Source: Misgurnus anguillicaudatus
Taxonomy: Eukaryota > Chordata > Actinopteri > Cypriniformes > Cobitidae
DNA length: 64,000 nucleotides
Assembly (NCBI RefSeq): GCF_027580225.2
Contig: NC_073356.2
Span: 5,634,001 to 5,698,000 of the forward strand
Direction of reading: 5' to 3'
In this document: positions 1 through 12,900 of the stretch, piece by piece
Position numbering within the stretch: the first letter of the stretch is position 1
Layout: each line of letters begins with the position of its first letter
Notes under the pieces: model-generated
Databases searched by the model: none
Told to the model about the DNA's origin: nothing
What the model saw: only the letters and a program-made list of their open reading frames with translations
Program-made: the position numbers and the translations under genes

Positions 1-710
1 GCTGTTTTTTCCAGCAGGGATGACCGTAATATTTTCTTTACAATATTGTCAATATTGTCAGTATTTTATGTTTGTCTGTTGTTTGCTGAGCTAACAGTGT
101 TATGCACACTACTGTAGTAGCATGAAAACTGGGACATGTTTGTTGTGATTCTCCATGTTGACTGATTTTGGTATATGGAGAGAAATCAATTATATTTTCC
201 TCAGTCTGCAGCATGAGGGCTGTTTCATAAAACTAGATTACAGAATAAGCCAGGCTTATTTTGTTAAGTCTGACTTATTGCCGGTGGATTTCGTTTCATA
301 AAACAAACTTGAACTAGCTCAACCCCGGTTACTCTGGAAACTTATGCTTGAAACTAGCCTGGTCCGGAGCAGGCTAACTGTCAGGCTAAGCCTCAGTTGT
401 TGCTTAAACTAGACTTCCACTAACACTGAAATGTAAATGCAATGATATTACAGCTGACTATTTGACATTTTATTTGACTTTATTAACAATTATTAATCTA
501 ACAATTGAAGAAAATAAACTTATATATTAAATTTGATACATTTTGTTACAATAATAATTAATAAAATATAGACATGTGTTTCATAATATGGTATATAGGC
601 CAATCAAATGTTGAATATAAATGATAATCTTAACTACCTCAATATAAGGATAGTAGTTTATTAAAAAATTTAAGATGTATCTAAATTCATATAATTGCAA
701 CGTATTGATT

Positions 711-732
711 TTATATATATATATATATATAT

Positions 733-804
<72 letters not shown>
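711..804. repeat. (AT)n microsatellite
   Basis: Nearly pure alternating AT of about 94 bp with one ACAC interruption near 733. It abuts the start of a palindromic element at about 805 (ATAAAACGGTTAGTTCC). Confidence 0.97.
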
Positions 805-809
<5 letters not shown>

Positions 810-1119
810 GGTTAGTTCCAATCCTTGATTCTGATTGGTCAATAGGTGTGCTTTATTCACAATAAAACACTGCTATGACCGCTTCACCCAACGGTTCTAT
901 TTAATATCACTGCGCCCTTAGCAACACCCTTAGCAACACATAAACATATAATGAGACAAAGTCTGAGAACAGTTTGTTGTTTTTATTTGAGCTTTCATGT
1001 TGTTGTTCGCAGTCAAGGACTATTTTTTCTAGCGGAATGAATGCTTTTATTGATTTAACTTCATGAAAGTTGCACTAATATTTTTTTTACTTTAATATTG
1101 TGTGGTAACCGTTTTATAA

Positions 1120-1376
<257 letters not shown>

Positions 1377-1812
1377 TTCAGATTGTCTGTCACACAAAGA
1401 GGAAATTTAATTTAAATATACAACAAACAAAAGTCAACTACAGTCATTTAATTTTTTTATGCTTGGTGTGCATAAAAATGCACATTATTTTAAAGATCTA
1501 CAGTATTTGTATCTTTCTCTAGTTGTTACATTTTTCTTGAAATTAAAAAAAAAATTATGGTGTCTGCATGGCTGAAGGAATACAATATAATTATGTGATG
1601 GTATGCTCTTGGCATTTTGTTGTAATGAGTTAAAATTCTTCTTTTTATCACAGAGAAGATTGTTAGTGTCCTGCATACAATAATTTTTCAGCTCACAAGG
1701 CTTGTACTGTAGACTTACAGTATAATGTGCTTATACCTCAGCCTTTTCTTCAACTGATCCTCAACCTGTAACCATTCATGAAACTCTGTTTATCTATCAA
1801 CACCTAACACTA

Positions 1813-2228
1813 CACTGTTAAAAAATTATGTAGAACTTACAGTATTACTGTCAGCTGTTTGCCAGTAAATTACTGTAGATTTATATGTTATTTACTGGCA
1901 ACAGTTTGTTCAAAGTTAAATGAACATTAAACATTAACAAGTCTTTTTATTTACAGAATAAAACCATCAAATAACAGCATCATGCAAAGCATTCTGGGAA
2001 CCAAAATATGAAGGAAACAACAGAAAAAGGTTGATGAGGATTTCTGGTTCACAAAATGCTTTGCATGAGGCTGTTATTTTATAGTTTTATGCTGTAAAAT
2101 CATAGACTTGTTAATGTTTAATTTTGATTTAACTTTGAACAAACTGTTGCCAGTAAATAATAAACCTTTAAATCTACATAAGTTACTGGCAAACAGCTGC
2201 ATAACTACAGCTGATTTTTTTAACAGTG
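1813..2228. repeat. Fold-back MITE, copy 1
   Basis: Begins CACTGTTAAAAA and ends TTTTTTAACAGTG. The arms mirror each other imperfectly: TTTACTGGCAACAGTTTG on the left against CAAACTGTTGCCAGTAAA on the right, and GCAAAGCATTCTGGG against a diverged GCTTTGCATGAGG core. A second copy lies at 47174-47583 in the first intron of the CD6-like gene. Confidence 0.75.
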
Positions 2229-2883
2229 TGATAATAAACCAGTGGTTTAAAATCTCTCATACTCCCAGGGTTTAACATGATGACTTGTGGCTCTATAACG
2301 CACACATAATTTGCCATCAAAAATGTTTTGAGTAACATGTCAAGTAATAATGATTGGTCAAGAATATGTGTAACATATATGATTTTACACAATCATTTCT
2401 TGTACTACTGTAAATTCAGAAATGCATATGCTGTTCACCCACCATGATCTCAGTGACCCCATTTTTTTCTTTCAAGAACAGTTCATCTGCAGGAGTAAAG
2501 CTGTGCTGCTGATGGATGCCAGTGCTCTCCTCATTGCCAGTCAACATCTTTGGCACCTAACATTATGAGATTAGACACTTCTTCTAGCATATGATTATGC
2601 TTAAATCAACTACACTTCTTATGAACAATATATTTATATTTTATTTTCACCTGTTACTTTATTGTCCACTCAAGTTGCTGCTTTTGAAATGTACCCCCAA
2701 ATAAAAAAAATGTTTAAGTTACATTTAAAGTTACTCTAAATGTATTAAAATCATTCATCTGCTAAATATGTATTATATAGGTTACTTAGTAAACTACAAA
2801 TTGTCTTTTAAAAGTTAAGATTTGTGTTATTTTTAAAAAGTACAGTATATAAAAATTAGCAAAGCATTAGCCACATAAGCATT

Positions 2884-2945
2884 GACGGGGATCGTCAACC
2901 CAGATCCCCATATGCGCTACTGAGAGCACTAACCACTAGGCCATC
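2884..2945 (-). repeat. tRNA-like relic (tRNA-derived SINE head or tRNA pseudogene)
   Basis: On the minus strand the sequence starts GATGGCCTAGTGGTTAGTG, which fits an A-box, and about 30 bases later has GGGTTGACGATCCCC, which resembles a B-box and T-arm with one inserted base. Only about 62 nt are tRNA-like, the acceptor stem does not pair well and no terminator follows, so it is not called a functional tRNA. Confidence 0.5.
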
Positions 2946-3368
2946 ATTTCTAACAGTGTTTCATGCTTTCATGTGATCACTTTAAAATAAGACAATATAT
3001 TTAAATTTAGTTTCTGCATGCAAGGATTTAATCCATAAGGACTTTCCAACTATTTAATGGGTTTGTTTATTGCAGCAGTATTATAATTTTCAGTCAGTAG
3101 TACATTTTCATAAATTTTTATCAAAAATTACCGCTTTCTCTTTAACTTTGATTGATTTGATCCACGCTCGACCTCTAGGGCTGCTCAAGAATAGCGTGCA
3201 CGTGCAATTATCTTGACTAGGGAAATCTGGATCACATTAGTTGGATTGCGTAAGCTTCATTTGCCTTTTTTGAAACCGCTTTAGCCTCGCCTCATTTGTT
3301 AGGTTAATTCAAGTCGAGTTTGTAACTTTAATCCTCGCTTTTTCAAGCGAGTTTTATGAAATAGCCCT

Positions 3369-6305
3369 CTGGTCTTGTGTAGTGTTTGGTAAACTATTGT
3401 ATAGTTGCACTCTCTTTGTACTTCATTTGCAGTTCTCTAATCACTGAGAATTAGACTTGCTAAAAGTGTTTAAGGTTAGCAACAGCAGTGTGTAACTGGT
3501 TCAAAAAGATTGAAGTCTTATAAAATGTGTGTGTTTTTCGTATGGTAACAAAATATTGTTTTTATAAAGTCACATATAGTTTTGACAAAAGTGTTCCATT
3601 TTGCAAATGATCTGAAGTGTTATGCTACTTTGGTGTATGGTTGTGTTAACTGTGTAGTGTTTTAACAAACCGAGCCAAGACTAGACCTTAGTTATATAAG
3701 GACATTTGAGTAGTTTTTGCAAACATACCTTAAAAAAGCATAAGGATGTGGATCTTAAGTCAAAATAATGGCACTGATATTACAAATGCCAAAATGCATA
3801 AACTGAAAACTGTTTTAAGTGTTTTTTATTGCCCTGACGTATATTCACTCTTTCACACATTACATCTATGAATTTAAGCTCAGCTGAATTTACTCAGACA
3901 AATCGTAAGAGACCAGTTGTCAATTTTGGGGACACTTTAACCCAATTTAAACATTATAGCGTGCATAATGCAGTATTAACTACACTGAGGCATCTTACAG
4001 TATGTTGTGCTTTTTGTTTAGTATTGTAACACGGTTCACAGGTGTAAGCATAATTAGAGCCAAAAGACGTTAAGACAGCGCCCTCTAATTATGGAAGATA
4101 ATGAGCTAATATTAATAAAACAATGTTATTAATTTGCTGTGTTGATATGTCTTTCCATGCGCTTAAAATTGTCTTCATTCATATGTCTCGCTATTAAGGT
4201 CAGTGGACCAGATGAAGGGTTATCGGCAACCCTTTACGTTAGTTGCTTGTTCCAACAAAAAAGCTCCTAACTTCTCTGCTTTACCTTGAAACTGATGGCA
4301 AACTGCAAAACATTGCATAATTTCTTTAGTGTTGTACCTTTAGTGTAGCGAGAAGTTAACGTACGCTTAAAATGTGTCTCGATTGTAACATTGTATAAGA
4401 ATACAAACAGACAACCGGCCACCATGGCCGTAGCTACCATTGAGGACACCGAGGTCATGTCCTCGGTAGTTTTTCTTGAAGTTTCGTTTCATTTTGATGT
4501 GAAAAAAGCTGACGACACAATTATCCTTGCATATACGCACATCACGTGCAGTGATGGCATATAAACTTCGTTACTAACTGTGTTATTTTTTTCAGTAACG
4601 AGTAATCAAATACATTTCTGCCGTTACTGTTACTGACATTAAAATGCTGCGCGTTAATCTCAGTGAAGTGAGTAGACTGTCAGACAGGCAATGTTTTTCT
4701 CTTCAACTGCTGATGATTGGCCTGTGTATGTTAAAGGGGGTGGGACAACCACATAACCAACAATTACTGGCTGAATTTCCATCGTTAGCCAACCAGAAGC
4801 AGGCTTAGTGCATACACTGTATAAACATGCACAGTCCGAGCAGTGCCGTGTTGCCAACTTGATGATAACTTTGTCCCTAGATTTAGCAATTTTTAAACCC
4901 CTTTAGCGACTTAAAAAAGCAAAAAAGGACAAATCTAGCGATCTTTTCTGTCGTGGTTGGAGACTGACGCGAGAGCATGTATCATTGTTTCCACTCAACG
5001 AGCAGTGGGTGCTTCTGCTAGACACTCACAGGCAGCCCGGTCCTCACGTGGAGTCCACCAGAGCCCCTGACACCCGCAACGACAGAATGATGGCAAGTAC
5101 AACAAACTCGAAGGTAGCAGTCGCAAACACTAAGTATGATAATCACTGCTTTTATACAAGAATAGTATGCAAGAAAGGCAAGAATGTTTAACGTGCAACT
5201 TATGCTGAGTAAGAAGAAAGAGTCTCTCCAGGTCTGTAATTCTGATCTAATAAAGCAAATAAAAATGAAAAGGCTGCAACAAACTAAATTATCATTTGGA
5301 AAGCCAGCAAAAGATGAGCAGACAAAGAGAAGGAGGGAAGGGGAGAGTTAATGGTTATGCAGCAAATAGCCTACAATATGAAATGCAATACAGGTACCAA
5401 TGAGATTCAAACCTACACTACTGTTCAAAAGTTTAAGGTCACTTGACTAAAATGTTAACTATGATCTTAAAAATCATTTAATCTGAAGGCTTATGGTTAA
5501 ATGCTTGAAATTACTTTCGTAGACAAAAATATAGCTGTGCCAAACAGATAAATTTTTGTTATTAGAAAACAAAAAAATGTATTTTACACTGAATATTGAA
5601 GAAAAAGCAGGAAATAAGAGCCCATACTATAAACCCCTTCTATACTCTTAAAAAATTCATCCTAAATTAAATATTTAAGAAGCTTCTTGAAAAAAAATGA
5701 CACAGTTTTGCAGTTTTTAGGCAAAGGGTGAATTACACTTCAGATGATGAAATGTAACCATTGATTTATTTTGGATGCTTTTAGTCACCAACAAAAATCT
5801 CACAGACACAGTTACATTTGTGCCATGTCGTAGTTTGAACATGTTTATTGTTATTCTGTAATATGGAAAAAATATAAATAATTTAAAAAAAAAATAGGGA
5901 TTGTCCTCGGTATTAGAAAAATCCTGGCTACGGCCTTGACGGCCACATGCAGAAAATATATTTTAGTGACTGAGGGTTAAGCACTGGCCCGATCGGGCAA
6001 GTGACAATACTTTTTACTGACCTGAGCGTCTCTCACACTGGCCCCGGGGCCACCGGGCAGTCCTTTATGTTGAGCCCTGCGGATTGGAAGTCAACAATTC
6101 AGAAAGCAAGTTATTTTTTGGTAAATACAGATGTGTTAAAAACAACACATCAGTGTAAGTTTTGGGAGAACACACCAAACGAATTGTCCCAGAATCCACA
6201 CAATAATCTCTGTGTTATTATTGAAACAACACATTTTGTTTTACTTTTAAAACAACTTTTGTTTTATTTTAACACAGAATGACACAATGTGTTAAAATTA
6301 CACAT
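3369..6305. other. Gene-free stretch, repeat-derived
   Basis: I find no exon with homology I recognise. A likely Tc1-type relic begins near 5411 (ACTACTGTTCAAAAGTTTAA). CATGGCCGTAGC near 4423 and GCTACGGCC near 5929 are inverted and sit beside related CCTCGGTA blocks, suggesting a diverged element of about 1.5 kb. The remainder shows nothing I can name. Confidence 0.5.
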
Positions 6306-6505
6306 GGGGCAGTTCCCAGACAGGGATTAGACTAGACCTAGACTAAAATAAATGTAAGAGCTGTCCAAACTGAAACAACTTGCACGGACACATCTTAAAA
6401 TACATCAGTGCCCTTTGTTTGCCCTAAAAATGCACACAAGTAACTTTGTAGTAAAGCATGTTTTTTTTTTCAAACTAGTTATATATCCTAATTAAACTAA
6501 AGCCC
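6306..6505. mobile_element. Left part of a DNA element, copy A
   Basis: Starts GGGGCAGTTCCCAGACAGGG and continues with AGACTAGACCTAGACTAAAA. It matches the outer parts of the element at 7186-9051 and so gives that element's uninterrupted reading through ATCTTAAAATACATCAG. It stops where a second repeat begins near 6505. Confidence 0.65.
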
Positions 6506-6935
6506 AAGATACACTGCACAATTATTGGCTGTCCCAGACGAAAGATTGCCATCGTGAAACAATCGTCGCAATTTCTGTGATCGTGGCTCTTTATCGGTGG
6601 TCCTATGCCGTAAGCCCGGAATACACTGCAGGATTTTTGCCCTCTTATAAGATCATTACCTTATCACACTGTGCGACATGGATTGTTTAAACTGGGGCAC
6701 GAAAGGCATGTAGACTGTACGATGATGACACAGACGCTTCGGCGGCTGCGTCACACGTAGCGCAACGTCAACAGCATGCGCTCGTGGTAAACAAATACCA
6801 GTACACAGGTCGTAGCAGCAAACACACTGTGCGGTGATATCTTTGGACGCAAGACCGGGAAAACGGCCGTCTTTGAACCTCTCTCACTGTACGACATAGG
6901 ACCACCGATCACAGAAATCGCGACGATACATATAC
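6500..6935. mobile_element. Repeated and inverted element ends (hAT-like MITE)
   Basis: Two related left ends lie close together: GCCCAAGATACACTGCA near 6502 and GCCCGGAATACACTGCA near 6615. The motif CGGTGGTCCTATG near 6595 is mirrored by CATAGGACCACCG near 6896, giving an imperfect palindrome. No coding capacity. Family assignment is a guess. Confidence 0.45.
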
Positions 6936-7012
6936 ACATACACATATACACATATACATATACACATATACATACACACACACACATATATATACATATA
7001 CATATATACTAG
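6925..7012. repeat. TATACACA-type microsatellite
   Basis: Imperfect runs of CATATACACATA and CACACACA. The spurious minus-strand frame rich in Cys and Val around it is microsatellite translation. Confidence 0.9.
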
Positions 7013-7185
7013 TCAGACAAAGTCAGGCTGCAGCATTGATAATCAAAGATTTTTCTGAGCTCATTTTATTGTATCTTTTCTTCCCACCCATTTCTGTGTC
7101 TGGGCCTTGTGCTCAATTAAAATTGTAATGGTTGAAGTCATTTGCCTCACTAAGAGCAATCTAGAGTCCTGGAAGACAGATAAAG

Positions 7186-9051
7186 GGGCAGATTCCCGGA
7201 CAGAGATTAGACTAGTCCTAGACTAAAATAAATGTAAGAGCTGTCCAAACTGTAAACAACATTATATCTTAAAGGGAAACTTCACCCATTTGCATTAAGC
7301 TTTGTATAGTTAGAACCCCAGTCATGTTTTTGAATGGTTGTGCATCATTCCCTCAGTTTCTCCTGAGACGAGAGAAATACTGATTTCAGTGAGGCACTTC
7401 CTTCTTTCAATGATGTAAAAATCGTCATTTTGCGTCATTGAAAGAAGGAAATCCTGTATCTCTGTTGAGTGTGAAAGACTACAGATACTCATTCCTCATT
7501 TTTCCAAGGTGGGGGCTATGGGTGGGACCCACTGACGCTACAGACCTATTACATCTCAGTGGGTGGGACTTACGAAAATATATGAATACAGACGGGAAAA
7601 AAACGATCAGCCGCCATCTTTATGCTAAGCTAAGCTAAACAGAAGTTGTGAGCGAGCCAGACTTGTTGCAATTATAGCTGAAGGTAATTTATATGATATG
7701 GAAGAGGTTGAATTCGCAAGCGTGATGCTCTAATCCGCTGTTCATTGCACCTTTATTAGCCACAATACAGCAAAGATCTAAGGCAGATGGAGGAACAGAA
7801 GCCCGAGGAGTAGGCCGGAGCCTGGGCTTCGGCTGAGTAGAGGAGCACGGGGAAGACGCCGCAACCATCGGCCTCTGCTGCGTAGAGAAGCTTGGACAGA
7901 CTACTGCCTGTATCTCGCTGTGTGCTTGCTTTATAACACTTCTGCATCAGATAAGGATATGGACGTTTGTTTGGGGAAGGTTTCTAGGTAAGAGAGCTAC
8001 TTTGCGCGCGTTTGGACATGTTTATTTCACAGACGTGTTTCGGGTTACAAGCAGACGCGCTGCGGAGTATATGAGCTTGGACGGACTCTCGCTGTGTGCT
8101 TTCGGTTTAACATTTTTCCATCATATAAGGATATAAACGTTTGTTTTGTGAATGTTTCTGGATGCGTGCTTATTTCAAAGACGTGTTTCGGCTTACAAGC
8201 ACAGAGCTGAGGCAGCGCGTCTGTGGAGATATTGCGCAGGGGACGCGTTTGTGTGCAGGATGCAGGGATAAACGGACGTCTGACTAAAGTGAGTGTTTCT
8301 GTTGTCTTTGTTATACTAAGGTGATATTTATGTACACAATAGGATATCTGAGTGGTGTTTTATATGTCTATATTTTGAGAGCAGTGAGCCGATATAACAC
8401 GGATGTAATTACAGTAACCAAGAGACAAAAAGAAAATTGGTAAAACTAAATAAACATTTAAAATGCATACGCTTTTTTAAGTACTTGAAAAGACATTTGT
8501 ACTGCGGAGCTGAAACCGCACGTTACTGTTTGAATAAGACTTTGCTACACACCAGGCCAGAGTGTTATTGTCTGTGACACAATGTAACATCACATTTAAA
8601 AGTAAGTCATGATTTAAAAGTAAGTCTGTCAGACACAGTGGTGGCTATTTTCTTTGTTTTACTAACGTGGCATTTATGTACACAATATCATATCTGAGGC
8701 GTGTTCCGATTAATGGGAGTGGCTTGCAAAGTAGTGCATTGTGGTGCATAGTGGCAGTTGTACTTTTTCATACAAATGTGCTCTAAAGTCACGTTTTGTC
8801 TTTTCTCAGTCAAATAGGCACAAAATTCTACATTTATGTTACATTTTGACTACAAATATGACCCACTTTCTATAAAGATTAATGTTCCCATCTGTGAAAT
8901 GGCCCTTTAAAATTCAGTGCTCTTTGTTTTGCCTAAAAATGCACACAAGTAATGTTTTTAGTATGGCATGTTTGTTAAAACTAGTTATATTCCTAATTAA
9001 ATTAAGGCCTAGTCCTGGCTTTAGATAATCCCTGTCTGGGAAACCACCCCC
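7186..9051. mobile_element. DNA element, copy B, split by a TTAA insertion
   Basis: Left end GGGGCAGATTCCCGGACAG and right end CTGTCTGGGAAACCACCCCC form TIRs. The internal text AGACTAGTCCTAGACTAAAA and GCACACAAGTAATG matches copy A. It is split after ATATC by the element at 7273-8906 and resumes at AATTCAGTGCTC. Confidence 0.7.
7273..8906. mobile_element. TTAA-flanked element, 1634 bp
   Basis: Starts AGGGAAACTTCACCC and ends GAAATGGCCCT, with TTAA immediately outside both ends (7269-7272 and 8907-8910). Removing it and one TTAA restores ATCTTAAAAT, as in the uninterrupted copy A, so the duplication is real. An internal hairpin (CTTCCTTCTTTCAATGA / TCATTGAAAGAAGGAA) sits near 7398-7450. No intact transposase frame was seen. 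Confidence 0.75.
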
Positions 9052-9068
9052 TAGAGTACTGGATTAAT

Positions 9069-9219
9069 GGGCAGTTACACAGGACAGGGCTTATCCTAGT
9101 CCCAGACTAAAATGCACATTTGAGCCGTTTGTAAGGTTTGTTTGAAAAAAAGACTTAATTTTCCTAATATAGCCAAGGCCTAGTCCTGGATTAATCCAAA
9201 CCTTGTTCGGGAAACTGCC
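9069..9219. mobile_element. Short TIR element related to copies A and B
   Basis: Starts GGGCAGTTACACAGGAC and ends TTCGGGAAACTGCC. It shares the CCTAGTCCTGG motif with the element just before it. About 150 bp, non-coding. Confidence 0.5.
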
Positions 9220-9843
9220 TCTAGATCTATCAGCTTATAAGCACATAAACAATATAGTAGACTGCAGACATTAATTTATGGTTTTGTAAATTCTGAGAAT
9301 TACACTTGTAATGCTGCGACTACTATCTGGCTGTTTCATTAAATCACTTTAGGTGTGTGGTCCACTTAATGTTGATATAATTTCTCTATGCTTTTTTGAA
9401 GTAGCATTTTAAACTCTGTCAATCTCCTGCTCTTATAATTTTTCTCTTAAGGACCATGTAAAATGGAAAGGCATGTCGTTTAATGTGACCTGCTATTTAT
9501 ATTACTTGACCAAAACAATAGTCAAAGTACACATTTTATTACATTAATCTATTAAAGGACAAAAAACAATCACTATATTCTACTCTATGCTGAATATTTA
9601 ATAGTTTGTGGTTTTCCTTCATGTAAAGCCGCTTGGAAACAGTGCAACACTGAAAGCGCTCCAATATATTTGACTTGAACTGGTGGATTAAATTTACTAG
9701 ATAGTAACTGTTCATCAAGTCAAATGTATATACTGTAGCGCTTTTTACAGTGTTGATAAGTTACACTAGCTAATTACATTTGTGAATAACCAAGGCTCAC
9801 AGTCCAAAAACTCAAAGTCCAATATTGCAAAGAAAAGATAAAA
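9220..9843. other. Spacer and repeat tail downstream of the ZP gene
   Basis: Contains AAGCCGCTTGGAAACAGTG followed by GAAAGCGCTCCAATATATTTG, a module met often in fish repeats; an inverted related piece lies in ints8 intron 1 near 16014. No gene is visible. Confidence 0.4.
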
Positions 9844-9849
9844 TTTATT
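9844..9849 (-). terminator. Poly(A) signal of the ZP gene
   Basis: TTTATT on the plus strand reads AATAAA on the minus strand, about 62 bp past the stop codon at 9911. It is the nearest canonical signal. Confidence 0.7.
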
Positions 9850-9910
9850 TGTTAGGCAGTACAACACAGATTATCACACTTCCGATGTCATTGGTCCATC
9901 AAGTCCTTAT

Positions 9911-12900
9911 TCATGGAGACTAAAGAAAAAAAAAACAAGGATAAGGACAGAGTTAAGCAATTGTATCCATGAATGTTTTTGGATTTCATAACAAAACTAA
10001 CCTTTCCATCAAAACAGGTTTCTGCACAAGGTGATCCGTTGGGCATACACACTTCAGTGGAGCACATGAAGTAAATCTGTTTGAGAAATAATGCAATCAG
10101 TAGGTGATTCAGACAGACACTGGACTGACATGCTCATGGGTGTTCATTTTGTTACCTCCTCATTTAGATACTTATTGGTGGCCACATCAATGAACTGGAA
10201 AGCTTTAATCTCAAACCGACGCCTGTGCCGACTCTGGGGCAGGTCTTTCGTATAAAGGAGCGCGGTGTTGTCAGTATCAAGAGGATTAGGGCATCTGAAA
10301 AATAAATGCCATGTCTGAGATAAGAAACTATTACAATCTTAAACATTCACTGCTTAAGAGTCCAAGTCACTTTTAAATGAACTGTAAAATCTCATGAAAT
10401 AGCTGAAAGTTCGATGTAATTCTTATAGCAGCTTTACAGTACAAGTAAACATAACAGGATTGGGCCAACTAATTTGATAGGACACTTATTGGGAAATTAC
10501 ATCAGCAGTTTTAACTGAAAAAAAAAGACTATTGATATTTATACTGCTTTCAAACAAGCCAGTGTATCAAATTTCTCATAAGATCTTTCAGTTTCCTTAA
10601 AAACCTTCCACCTGTGCTGTGCTTTGGATTTTGTAACAAACTCAAGAGGTTTGCATTTAAATGCAATTTAATTTAGAGACTGAGACACGTGATTGATCTC
10701 CGGTGCCAAAACATTATGTATATCATCTACACTGCATGTTCTCACCCATCAAAAAGCAGGACGAGGGCACTCCTAGCAGATCGTGGGTAAGCCACACAGT
10801 AATGCACAAGGAGAGTAGCTTCAGGTTTGGGAGACTTCAGACGCAACTCCAGATAAACGGATTTCCCCAACAGAACACTCAAAGGCTGATGACACCGTGG
10901 GTAAAACTTCGTGAAAGACACATCTGCAGGAAAGTGAACAGCAAAATTGTTAGTTAAAAGATCTCTACTGATGTTCGATTACAGATGGTGTCTATAAAGG
11001 CTAGCAGTGACATAGCTTTTGAGCTTTACCCTCAGCAATCAAAAGCTGAACGCCAAACAATCCTTCAGACAGCAGGTATGGAGGAAGACTTGGACTCATA
11101 ACCATGTATCCTGCACTGGCAAGCACGGGTCTGGTCAGCACAGAAGTGGAAGAATCCTTCGGGTAACGGCATTCAACTACAAGTCTAAAGAGGACAAAGG
11201 TAACAGTTTGAGTTTCAAAACTAATCATGTTACTGATGTTTTCAAGAAGTAATCAAGCCAATATTGACAGACAATACAGTACAAAGCAGTAAAAGGCTGC
11301 ACTATTTTCAATGAACCCAGTTCACAAAACCTGATGGGATTATCCCTGGAGATCATGCCATACTTCAGGTTGCGGACTCTTACGATGCTCTGTACCTCAG
11401 CCAGATAAATTATTGTATCGCCTATGACCTGATGAAGAAACAGCATGCGGCCTAAGTATAGTAACTTGATTACAGTAAGTGACTGTACACAGACGCCACA
11501 ACCGAATACTTACGAAAGAACGTGTTCCACACTCAGTGACCGAAAATTTGAAGACTGCGAAATCATTGTTGGAAATAACAGGCTTGCAACCAGCATTTCC
11601 AGCAACCAACAAACTCATGGGGTTTACTGGGATGTTTGCAAAATCATTGTTTACGGTAAATACAAAATTCATGTCAGCTGTGCATTCTGAAAAGAGAAGA
11701 ATATTTTAACCATTTTAACTTCAAGTCTAACATTTTTTACCATATACTGGCACAATGTCAATTTTTAGACAACTAGTTACACAAACCCAAATTAAACACC
11801 ACTAAACAGGAGCAGGATATAAATGCATGCACACAATAAAAGCTACTTAAAGGCCCAGGAAAAACATTTATACAGGTTTGTAACAATTTGAGTGCGAGTA
11901 AATCTCTATTCTGGTAAACACCAAGAAAGATCGAGGAATGTTTGTAACAAAGCCATTCATGAGCCCTATTGACTTTAGTATTCTTTCTACCATGCAAGTA
12001 AATGGAGCTCATGATCTGTTTCTAAAGAGATTCGTGATCGACTGTACAGGTTTGTATATTGGTGTAGTGATGCCTGGAGAAGTGGGTACTCTATGCCACC
12101 ATGTTTTTAAATTAAAGTTAAAGTGGGTATACCCCATGCCATCAAATAAAGTGGGTATACCCATATATACCCTGCACTACACCACTGGGTTTGTAACGTG
12201 CATACTTGTGAGAATTTTCATTTTTGGGTGAGCTATTGCTTTAAAATGTCTCAATTTAACTCAAAAGTACTGTCTCAGGTCTAAAAACACCAAAGCTACA
12301 AACTAGTTTAAGCAAGTTGTAGGTTAGCTTCCAAATGAGTCAGCATAAACCCTAAACTGCACATAAATGCATAATGTATGCTGGGTTTGTTTTAAACTCA
12401 TGGTTAACTAAATATTGGACAGAACCATTTGGTAGCGAATAAACCCATGCTGGGTAATTAACTTTGCTTAAATGATATTTGGGAAAATTGTATTTTTTTC
12501 CAGATAAACGTCACTAAGCAACATACAGTATACATCAATTGTGGGAATTTCAGCAATTGTGTAAAACCACACATGAGAAAACTGAGGAATAAAAACATAC
12601 CATCCATGGGATAGTAGCAGGCAGAGGTTATCCCATCAAAGCAGCATCCATTGGCCAGACATTGATCTGAAGATATTGCTGAGGAGTTACACATCACTCT
12701 CTGACCAAAAGAAACACTGCAGCCTTCAAAAGAATCACAAAGACAAACTTGCTTAATGCAACTAGACATTTCTAAATGAAGCAACAAATGAGGAGCTGCG
12801 ATGCAAAAACCGCTAAAAGCCACCTCAGTTAAAAATGAGAGGCCTAATGAGATTAACCAAAGGCTTTCTGCACACATTATACGGTCATGAACTGCTTAAC

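Noticed and set aside
2884..2945. Functional tRNA gene
   Set aside because: Too short, poor acceptor pairing, extra base in the T-loop region and no terminator.
4985..5191. 68-codon frame in the gene-free left part
   Set aside because: No homology, no second exon, and it lies in a likely decayed element.
12458..12877. 139-codon minus frame as a stand-alone protein
   Set aside because: Only 12601-12723 is coding (the ZP trefoil exon); the rest is intron on both sides.
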